Source of the DNA: Stictocephala bisonia
Lineage: Eukaryota; Arthropoda; Insecta; Hemiptera; Membracidae
NCBI GenBank assembly: GCA_035578905.1
Contig: JAQJVL010000570.1
Coordinates: 62,001 to 126,000, forward strand
Reading direction: 5' to 3'
DNA: 64,000 nucleotides
Both the position numbers and the translations under genes were made by a program. Position 1 is the first letter of the stretch. The number at the start of each line of letters is the position of its first letter. Shown here in pieces: positions 55,459 to 64,000 of the stretch. The notes under the pieces were generated by a model, which did no database searches, was not told the origin of the DNA, and was given only the letters and a program-made list of their open reading frames with translations.

Positions 55459-56599
55459 TTTACACCTAATCCCTTATTTGGGGGTTCCTAACCAGAGATT
55501 TTCGGAGAACGCTTCATTATAAGAAACTTTTCATAAACTGTATAGCCTAAATATCTGCTGTAGCCTGCCGAAATAAATACAGTTAATAACGCTAGAATAG
55601 CGAAAAAAAATGTTGAAAGTACACAAGTAGGCCTACCTCTTTACTTAATCCAAGCAGACGCCGACCCGGCCAGTCTACGGTGCTAAAATTCAACAAATTT
55701 AAAAGATCGGATGATAAATAACAGAGGAAACTATTTTTTTGTGACTGAAAGCATTGTCATCTCAGTAAAGAGTAAGCCTACATAATTTTTAACAAAAATA
55801 ATCTCAATTAAAAATATACAAAACGAGAAGATATACATTCTAAGTAATATTATAAATACGTTGAATAACAAAACAGCACAAATTGCTTAGGTTTAAACAT
55901 ATAACAAACTTTAGCTTGCACCGAACACGCAAACAAAATAATTTCTAAAATAAATTGTAAAGTAGAACGTCATTTTAAGGCAAAATTAAAACTTTAAAAG
56001 CAATTTATTATTCATATAAACATTCACAAATGACATATATTATTAGCTTATATGGCTCATAAAGTAAACAAAACTCTTGGATCAAAATCCTTAAACTACA
56101 AAAGATAGCCATAAGGTGATAAGAATCATGAACAAATTAAAATATTATCAATCAGCTAAATTGTATTTTAAAAACATGGGAATTCTTGTAGTATATGGAC
56201 AAAACACGTATGATACAATTTTATTCGTACAGAAATCCCAAAAATTTAGAAAATACCAAATTGATGCTGTTTTGTAATTTACTGAAGAAGAGAAGAATTA
56301 AAATAGCACATAAGAAAGAGTAGGCCCTACATTAATGAAAATAAGTTCTTATTGGCTTTAAAAAATCATTAAAATCAAAATATTAATAATACGAGGATGC
56401 AACCAAACTCTCTTGGATTTGTATTATCTGTAAATAGTGGTATTTATAAAATGTATGTAAAATTGTAAATAAATAACAAATGTAACAAATAAAATAGGTA
56501 TATAACATTTGAAAAGTACATCAATATCTATAAATTATAAAATTGTAATTTCACTAAAATATATTACAAATTACAACCAGAAACCATTAACCGCAAATG
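55459..56599. other. AT-rich intergenic DNA, nothing recognised
   Basis: No supported gene or typed repeat. A GC-richer spot at 55655-55685 (CAGACGCCGACCCGGCCAG) stands alone. Confidence 0.35.
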
Positions 56600-56854
56600 A
56601 CAATGTAAAAGCTGATAGTACGCTATCACGAGAGATAACGAGGCGTTGTGTAGAAACGGGAGCACGCAGTGTTTAGTGGGTGAGTCACGCGTGATAATGG
56701 CAGGTAGTGGTGATAAGGAAGGCCGCGCGGTGAGGTCAACCAGTCAGTGCGGCCCGGTCGTCAGTCAGTCAGTGAGTGAGTGAGTCAGATATGAGGACCC
56801 AAGCTAACGCCAACCAAGTCAACTACAGACATCGGAGGGTCTCCTTGCCTCTCT
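56600..56854 (+). promoter_or_regulatory. candidate CpG-rich promoter and first exon of a downstream gene
   Basis: GC/CpG content rises sharply (GGCCGCGCGG, GCGGCCCGGTCG). The string CGTCAGTCAGTCAGTGAG holds overlapping TCAGTC initiator matches at about 56760. ATG 56791 opens MRTQANANQVNYRHRRVSLP and runs 21 codons plus one base to a consensus donor CTCT|GTGAGT at 56855. Without splicing it stops three codons later. No matching acceptor could be fixed in the window, so the rest of the gene would lie to the right or beyond the edge. Confidence 0.4.
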
Positions 56855-56942
56855 GTGAGTAAAGCGTTACGTATCTCTCTGTCCCTAGTTAGCGAGGGCA
56901 CAAGGGGAAGTTGTTCAGGTTAAGCAAATCCCGGAAGGAAGA

Positions 56943-56978
56943 ACTTCTCTCTTCACCTTGGGGGGTGAAGAGAGAAGT
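56943..56978. repeat. perfect 15-bp hairpin, 6-nt loop
   Basis: ACTTCTCTCTTCACC, loop TTGGGG, then the exact reverse complement. It lies about 90 nt after the candidate first-exon donor, so it would be in the first intron near the 5' splice site. Confidence 0.9.
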
Positions 56979-58082
56979 ATTTTACATATGTAACCGGCTG
57001 ACATTAGACAATTTAGGCCTAGTGGTGTAATAATAATTAAAGAATAGATTTAATGTTATTAGAATTGTTCTTATATTTCTTATGTCCATTCGTATTTACA
57101 ATTTCAAAGAAAAGCAATAAAATGTGATATTAGATAACAAATAAATCCAATATAAATTATAAGTATTTTAAAAATAAATACTGTCAATTTACATGAGTAA
57201 ACATTAAGTACATATGTATAAATTAAAAAAATAATATCTTAGATAGGCCTACTTATAATATTAACAACAATAATATATCTTAATTAATATATTTACTTTA
57301 TTTGTTATAACATTTAAAAAACATTATTTTATTGGTTATTTAAAATACTATACAAAAGCCTTTTAATTATGTCGTATGAAATCAGTTTACCTCAAATGTT
57401 TTACTAATTAATAGAGGAATTACCTTATAATAAAAAACTAAAATTTCAAAATACAAACATATACATTTTGCTTTTTTCTTCACCATTTTTAAATTGTAGG
57501 TAGGCTGAAAAATACTTGAAATGTCCTGTTCCTGTTTTAGAAACTAAATAAAAATACCTTTGTATACAAATGGAACTGTAAAGGTTTCAAGTGAATTCAT
57601 TGACCACTTTTCGAGTTATGTGTACACACCTATACATACATACGTGTATTGGTAAACCTTCCATAACCACCCAGGTTTAGTGGTGTTGGAAAATCTACTT
57701 GTTATGTAATGTAATTATGACATATTACGTAGCCCACTTATGACGTATTAGTGATGAGGGGTGGCCTCTGTCTCCCTAATAAGGAAGCGCCCAATAGCGG
57801 GTGAGGTGAGTCATACACAGGGGCCTATTGATGTTGTTTTATGACTGTGAATAGGCTTACACTTGTGTGACAAGTGTGAAGAGTGTAAACAACAAAGTAT
57901 TTCAGGCGGTGTTGTATTACCAGTGGAACAAACATCAGCTACTGCTGAGTTTGAATCAGACCGCAAATGTTTGTGTCACAAGTCCAATTTGCTATGTCTT
58001 AGTGGAAACGGCGTGACCGATTTGACAAACTTCCGATCGGCTTTCCTCAGAGAAGATGAAATAAATTGCACTTTCGGTATTT
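56979..58082. other. AT-rich DNA with a Cys-containing frame of unknown status
   Basis: Mostly non-coding. At 57863-58082 a + strand frame reads MCDKCEECKQQSISGGVVLP and is open to the edge of the MITE at 58083. A TATTTCAG|GCGGTG acceptor-like site lies inside at 57906. Whether it is an exon is undecided. Confidence 0.3.
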
Positions 58083-58985
58083 AAGATGGCCGATTTCCTT
58101 CGCGAAAATTGCCAAAAAAGTGGGTTTCTATTTAAACGATTTTGTCCGTAGTAACAATCGCATCGTAGCACTTAAAATGTTATTTGGTAGGCGAAGGAAG
58201 AACTGCTCTAGTACCGTCGCGTCGGTCAGACATTATGTGCACCCAAGTTTGAAGGTTGTTTTCTAAGGAACTAAGAGGCCTACGACAAATCTAATCACAC
58301 CATTACTTCTCTCGTTGAATTGAACGTTTTGACATATGCTTTTTTAAATTTTATTACAAGTTTTAGTAATTTGTATCCTAATTTCAAAGCGATTTAAATC
58401 AATTTAAAATAGCTTTAAATTAATTTAAATCAATATAAAACCATAGTATTTATTTACACATATGAAAGTAATGTATCGTAACTATACATATCATAAAATA
58501 CAATAAGAAGCCAAGATTTTTTTTCTTTAAAAGTTAAATATATTAAACTTAAGAAAATTCTCGAAAACATTCTTATCAACCAGGTATTAAAATACAAATG
58601 CGGTACATTACAAGTTTTTGAATACGTTGTCAATTTGATGATGTACTTTGAAAACTAGTTAAAATTCCGGTACTTTTTTGTTCAAACTAAGATAAACATT
58701 ATTAAAATTATGATTGTAATAAACTTTAAAAACGCATATTTCATAACGTACAACTAAACGTGGAAAACAATGGTGTGATTTAATTTTTTGTAGGCCTCTT
58801 AGTTTCTTAGAAAACAACATTCAAACTCAGATGCACTCTGTCGAAAATAAAGATGTGATTTTATTTTTTTAATTTCATAACATCAACTCATGTTCTACTA
58901 GATTGGACCTCTAATAATCACAGTGCACTATAGCTCATTATAATAATAAACGGGAACCGTACAGTGTTAGAACAGCGCGTCTTTG
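58083..58985. mobile_element. MITE of the GGCCGTTTCC family, copy 3, interrupted
   Basis: The left part (58083-58230) starts TTAAGATGGCCGATTTCC and shares TTTCTATTTAAACG with copy 2 (18215). The right part (58845-58985) shares TTCTACTAGATTGGACC and AATAATCACAGTG with copies 1 and 2. A 600-bp MITE of another family separates them. The right terminus is lost. Confidence 0.55.
58237..58836. mobile_element. MITE with ~65-bp TIR, nested in the previous element
   Basis: The left arm GTGCACCCAAGTTTGAAGGT and the right arm (reverse complement GTGCATCTGAGTTTGAATGT) continue to pair through TTGTTTTCTAAGAAACTAAG and AGGCCTAC to the ATCACACCATT block. Non-coding interior, AT-rich. Confidence 0.75.
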
Positions 58986-59150
58986 CCCATGCATGATGAT
59001 TCTCTACAAGGCCAATGTTAAATTAAAATAAAGACAACAGCTTTATTTAAAATAAAATGTTAAACTTGATCTTTTTATAAAAACAACAGAATTGCCTTCA
59101 GCTTCTAGAGATCAGATTTTAATGTTATCCCCTGTACCATAAAACTATTA
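58986..59150 (+). repeat. interspersed repeat 'R9', fragment
   Basis: GATTCTCTACAAGGCCAATG, AACAACAGAATTGCCTTCAG and TAGAGATCAGATTTTAATG are collinear with 9325-9460. Confidence 0.5.
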
Positions 59151-60589
59151 TGTACAGTATTATGTAACCTTATGAAGAAAAAAATGTTGTATGCCATTAA
59201 CATTTACATCTTCATCTAATCAAGTAAATAAAATATTTTTAAAACATTCAAATTTCAAATTGGCTTTCAATTCCGCAATTAAAAACATACTAGGACATTC
59301 TAAATAAAAAATATTAAAAGAAGATAAATCACGAATTTATACAATTTTTTATCTGTGATCACTGTGAACATGTATGTACAGGCCAAACACGAAGAAAAAT
59401 ACAATCTGTATGAAGAACATAAAAGCAAATTTTAAATACGAACAAATTGAAAAATCAGCAACGTCTAAACTTGCTGTAGAAAGGCCGTAGTTTTATTTCT
59501 TTGAAATACAGTACCAATAAAAAGTTTAAAATTATCAATATCTGTCGCTTACGAAAAAAATGTAAATAAATATTAGGGCAAATTAGTTAATAATGAACCA
59601 CCACCAATACAATATTCGCCTTTTTCTTAAAAATTTAAAATCTAGTTTAGCCATATTGCTATTCATTTTTATTTTTATTTCAACATATTGTATTTTTAAA
59701 TGTCGTATTCACTGATGTGAGTGTTAGAAAATGATTACTTTGTAATCGAAAGGCTTCACAATTAAACTTTCATTTTATTGAATTTTTTGATTATTTATAT
59801 TGATTTAAAACATATAACTACAGTTTTATTTTAATTTTTCAGATATTTTTATTTTAAAGATTTTTTTAGTAAACCAGTGGTAGTTGGAAAACATATAATA
59901 TAAAGGGACTCTATATTAAACTTCTCGTGTAAATCATGTAATAATTTTAAATACATGTTTTTAAAAAATGTAAGCTTTATGCATGTAAGTTACGGAAGTT
60001 CAACCGCAAAACGCGTTTTCGTAACTAAGTATCAGAATATTATGAATTTTTCACAATTATAATTTCTTTAAGCCTATTTCAATCCTGCCTCCAAAATTCT
60101 AGATAATTTTAATGTAAATACAAAGACATTAAGCTACTTATTGAGTATCTGGAAGAGTTTCATAAGTTTGATTCACTCAACCAATCTGTACTTAAAGGTG
60201 TTCATCCAGGCTGAAATCACTAACACACATAAAAGGCGTTTTCCTCCCCTCTCTCTCCCTCACTGTTCCCACCTACCCCGCTCTGTGAATTATGCATAAG
60301 TACATAACTCCCTCATTTATTGTAAACTCTAGCAATGAAGTTTTTATATATTATTAATCATTTACTACTTTGGCCAAAGAAAATTGTACAGATTCAGACT
60401 AAAAATTTGGAAAGATAGAGTTTATAAAGAAAATAATTGATCATACCTTAAACAAAAATATTTTTTTTTAGTTTTAAGATTTTGTCCACTATATTCTCTA
60501 AATTAAAAAAAAAATTATCGCTCGGTAACTTATTGAATTATGTACCTAGAAAGGACAAATTATCCACTTGTGTAGCCATATCTCCTACA
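59151..60589. other. AT-rich DNA, nothing recognised
   Basis: Only short frames and AT runs; a pyrimidine-rich tract (CCCCTCTCTCTCCCTCACTG) lies at 60246-60266. Confidence 0.35.
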
Positions 60590-61110
60590 AGAATAATTTT
60601 GAATTAATTCACTCAACACATTTATTACACGAAAAGACAAGCACTTTTATTTTTAAAAAATGGTTACAAAAAATTCTCACTAACAAACTTTCTCTCCTAT
60701 TAAACAATAAAAAAATCAAATCTTTGAAAATTACCAGTTTAATTCCCAAATATGTTTTTTTCATATCTAAAAAAAATCAGTCTAGTTAGAGACATGCGGT
60801 TTTTACTAAAATATTTTTAATTGTAATTCACATCTTTTCTGAAAATTTAATCAAAATCGTTAAAGCCGTTTTTGAGAAAATTCCATTTTTGTATGTATTG
60901 ATCCATCCATTTGGTCTCCAGCGAATTGCACATAGCCTACACACGGACAAACTTCCACACACATACGGACAGACATCCAAAATATTTTTTTCAAAAACCA
61001 CTTTTTTGGGTTCATGGGATCCTAAAATGAATTTGTAGGCCAACTTATAAAAAGATTTTTTTGGACGATCACAATACTTTCTCTATGCTAACGGATATGG
61101 GAGAAAGTAA
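60590..61110 (-). repeat. 'GCAGTTYGCTGGAGACC' repeat, copy 2
   Basis: On the minus strand the order CTCCCATATCCGTTAGCATA, AAAGTATTGTGATC, GTCTGTCCGTATGTGTGTGG, GCAATTCGCTGGAGACCAAA, AATTACAATTAAAAATATTT and TTTGAAAGATTTGATTT follows copy 1. Confidence 0.7.
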
Positions 61111-61256
61111 AAATAAAAAATAATTTTGAATCTAACACCCTTCATATTGGATACACGTAACTTACTAGCTTGTCTTCAACAGCTTATACTCTCTCTACGT
61201 TACTTTAACCACTTCGTGTATGTTGGCAACGGATTAATCATTTTGGGTTACTTATT

Positions 61257-61334
61257 GGATATCCACTCTCAAAACTGGGAATCACTTGTAGGATATCCAC
61301 TCTCAAAACTGGGAATCACTTGTAGGATATCCAC
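61257..61334. repeat. 34-bp tandem duplication
   Basis: Two identical units starting GGATATCCACTCTCAAAACT and ending GGGAATCACTTGTA, followed by a partial third (GGATATCCAC). Unrelated in sequence to the 34-bp array at 38197, though of equal period. Confidence 0.95.
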
Positions 61335-62264
61335 AAATGACGCATTACTATGAGTAATTCCCTAGAATTACACCTAGTTTTTTCGACCCGTTTTTTAACA
61401 TATTCTTCATTTGGAGTCATACACTGGATCTGCGTTGTCCAAAATTAAGATTCTCTTTTCAAGACCTCGATTAATAAATGCAAAATGCAATACTAATCGA
61501 TAAGTTTTCTGTTCGATAAAAGTACCACAATACAATGATTTGATCACAATCCACGTCGAACTGTTTGAATTGATATAAACGAACGATTAAAAATCGGGCA
61601 ATGTGGAAACCTCTTCGCCGATTTACTTTCGTACGGGCAAAATCGTGTATTATGAAAGGAGCCTAAGCCCCGTTTAAGAATTAAATATATTACTCGGACA
61701 TCCATGCTGAAACTGCCTAACTCAGTTCACTGCACTTCGTTAGGTTTCTGGACAATATTGTCACACACAATAGAGATAGATTTATTCTCTTCTTATTCTG
61801 TAATATTATGTTGCTGGAAATAAAGTTGATCTTTTCAAATGTACTTGGTGTACGTGAGTGTACTATTTTAAATGCTATCGACACGGACTTGGCACGCGAA
61901 ACTTCTATTACAGCTAGCCTTTGTTCTCAATGAAAGTTAAATAAAAGTTCTATCCATGTCCTTCAAAAATAATCACTCCATTATGGTACATCTTTTATCT
62001 AATTGAAGATAATTCGAGTATAAACATTGTCATCTTCCTTCCTCTTTTCCAGACTTGCAGCTACCTTATTAAATTAAAATTTATGTAAGATTATACTAAG
62101 AACACTATGTTCAATCACAGATTGTTTGAAACTTTATTTTGTAAGAAGTAAAACAGAGAAAGAAATGGATATTTTCTTTGTCATGATAGTATAGTTTAAG
62201 GATACGATAATGTCTTCTCATGTTATTTTCAGTGGTAGGAATAACTTTTGTTTTGTTTATTTCC
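61335..62264. other. intergenic DNA, nothing recognised
   Basis: No supported frame, RNA gene or typed repeat. Confidence 0.35.
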
Positions 62265-62690
62265 CAAAAAAGTGGGTTTTCGAAAAAAAAATTCAGTGTC
62301 TGTCCGTATGTGTGTATGTGCAGTTCGCTGGAGACCAAACGGATGAATCGATGTTTATGAAATTTGGTATGTAGGTATATTTAGCCAATATCTCGAGACA
62401 ATATTTTCACTTTTTTTGAAATTTTACTATTTTTAAATTTTTATAGGCAAAAACATACAAAAAAGGAGTTTTCTCAAAAACTTTTCTGACGATTTTGATT
62501 AAATTTTCAGAAAAGATGTGAATTACAATTTAAAATATTTCAGTAAAAACTGCGTGTCTCTAACTTAACTAGTTTTAGAGTTATGGTAAAAAATATATTC
62601 GGGAGTCAAACTGGTAATTTTCAAAGTTTCGACTTGTTAGTGTTTAATAAGAGGGGGAAATTTGTGTCAATTCTTGGAACTATTTATTTT
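62265..62690 (+). repeat. 'GCAGTTYGCTGGAGACC' repeat, copy 3
   Basis: Contains GTGTCTGTCCGTATGTGTGT, GCAGTTCGCTGGAGACCAAA, TTTAGCCAATATCTCGAGAC, AGTAAAAACTGCGTGTCTCT and GTCAAACTGGTAATTTTCAA in the order of copy 1. Its left 90 bp are missing. Confidence 0.7.
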
Positions 62691-62862
62691 CTTTACTGGA
62701 AAATTGATTTACTGAAATTTTGAGGTAAGAAAAAAACCGATGACATGTGATAGCGAACAAACAAAAAAATATGTATTCTGTTATGTCTTTTATCTACAGT
62801 TGTACAATGGTGTATGCAGAGGGTGTGTCGAGGGATGAGCAGACTTACAGGTGTCCAGTAAT

Positions 62863-62865
<3 letters not shown>

Positions 62866-62935
<70 letters not shown>
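62866..62935. repeat. (AT)n microsatellite
   Basis: About 35 uninterrupted AT units; the longest simple repeat of the window. Confidence 0.97.
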
Positions 62936-62941
<6 letters not shown>

Positions 62942-63053
62942 GTTTGTGAAGGAAGATAAGCTAAGACGACCTCCTCTTCTACTGCATATTCTTGGCATTT
63001 GGAAGGCCTCCCCACTCACCTCTGAATTGAAGAATCTTCTCAACTCTCAACTA

Positions 63054-63215
63054 ATTGTTCGGTAGAGTAGAGAGAGCCCAACTTCACAGGTAAAATTAAA
63101 GGTTCTTAATTCGATCACAGAGTCCAACAAATTTTGAAAGTGATCAACTGTTCAATTGTCATTGGGCTATTATTAAATAACACATTCTAATGAATATTCG
63201 GCCCGTATATTGTCC
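63054..63215 (+). mobile_element. type A SINE, 3'-truncated copy
   Basis: TTCGGTAGAGTAGAGAG (worn A box), GGTTCTTAATTCGATCAC (B-box region), then CTGTTCAATTGTCATTGGGC and TATTATTAAATAACACATTC, collinear with the start of the 40440-40731 element. The 3' domain with the TCATCTACACTC block is absent. Confidence 0.55.
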
Positions 63216-63329
63216 ACCAAGTCTAAGGAATACACAAATAAGTTCCCCATATACATATACAATAATAGTTAACGAACGAATACAACCTATGTTAACGGAG
63301 ATACGAGTGAAATTGTAAATAGGAATGGC

Positions 63330-64000
63330 AACAATATGTCGATAAATCGGAAATATGGATCAATCTGTTTCGATATATCGATATATTAGTATCGATATTT
63401 TCTTTCGATAATATCTGCTATATCGATATATTGGTTCGATATATGATATCAATAAATATTGACTTTTCTCTCTTCTCAAAATCATCACGATTGGAAAAAA
63501 ACACATTTCAATTGTCTCTTATGCGTACAAAATATGCATTGAAATAATAAGTAACTTATTAGGTTTTTACGTGAGATTAAGTGGAAAATTGATTTCCAAA
63601 CTTTTATTTTTAAATTGTTTACCTGACAGTTATTGGAAAGGTTTAGTGAATTACAGTAATTTGTTTAATTTTAAGTGTTTATTAGAAGCCTAATGTCAAT
63701 TTTAAATGTGAAAAAGTAACAATGTTTTATCATTTTTATTTTATAATTAAAATAGTAATTAAAGGTATAATTATTCTTATTTTGAATAATCAGTCAACCC
63801 TACAGACTACAACTTGTTCCGTGTAGATAAATGTATTTAATTCAGTAGGCTATTCTAAAAATAGTGACAGCAAAACATAAGTGAATTTTTGGTCATGACC
63901 TAAAAGTTAGTGCATAATTTTAAACAGATAAATCATTTACAATCCGACATACGGCTTTCCTGATATATCGATATTTTTATGTCGATATTACCGTTAGATC
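63330..64000. repeat. cluster of TATCGATA palindromes, probable transposon subterminal region
   Basis: Four perfect TATCGATA words (63376, 63390, 63421, 63966) plus several partial ones (GTCGATAA, TTCGATAAT, TTCGATATATG, GTCGATATT). The first group follows AATGGCAACAATATGTCGATA. The second is near the window edge and resembles it in reverse, so the two may be ends of one element. TATCGATA is also the DREF-binding DRE of flies. Confidence 0.5.

Noticed and set aside
57863..58266. Two Cys-containing or basic + strand frames
   Set aside because: The second lies wholly in MITE sequence and the first ends at the MITE border; no splice partner or homology, so not called as genes.
62693..63043. Frames of alternating Ile-Tyr
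   Set aside because: Translation of the (AT)n microsatellite.

Overview
This window looks like AT-rich, intron-containing insect nuclear DNA. The evidence is GT-AG split exons of a MADF-BESS transcription-factor gene (a family expanded in insects), short (TTAGG)n/(CCTAA)n blocks matching the usual insect telomere repeat, insect-type core promoter motifs (TCAGT initiator, DPE), and a dense load of LINEs, tRNA-derived SINEs and terminal-inverted-repeat elements. A hemipteran-like insect is a guess only. There is no bacterial, organellar, rRNA or CRISPR sequence, and most open frames are fragments of mobile elements.

Layout. 1-4519: the last two coding exons of a + strand host gene, with three non-autonomous DNA elements in its last intron. 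4.5-12 kb: intergenic, with a MITE and two SINEs. 12.2-16.2 kb: a tandem pair of Harbinger-type MADF-domain relics with a decayed, internally deleted RNase H-bearing LINE between them; then three tandem copies of one MITE and a better preserved MADF element (17.4-18.1 kb). 18-26 kb: MITEs, a 44-bp hairpin, a SINE and two degenerate tandem arrays. 26.16-31.1 kb: an essentially complete LINE with initiator+DPE promoter, PHD-finger ORF1, endonuclease-reverse transcriptase ORF2 and a hexanucleotide 3' tail. 31-36 kb: LINE scraps and SINEs. 36.0-52.6 kb: a complete three-exon MADF-BESS gene on the minus strand; its 13-kb intron holds a 2.9-kb hAT element, a LINE relic and SINEs. 53.8-64 kb: a minus-strand LINE relic, three copies of a ~500-bp repeat, a telomere-repeat inverted pair, a CpG-rich candidate first exon (56.8 kb), nested MITEs, and a TATCGATA cluster at the right edge.

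Most notable: (i) a near-perfect 91-bp triplication spanning the exon-1 splice donor of the MADF-BESS gene, giving three identical donors of which only the first keeps the frame; (ii) SINEs with two different tRNA-like heads sharing one 3' domain, possibly an undescribed SINE superfamily; (iii) a nearly intact LINE whose ORF2 has no in-frame AUG at its start; (iv) MADF-type domains from a transposon and from a host gene in the same window. Domain names come from motif reading only; no database search was possible.
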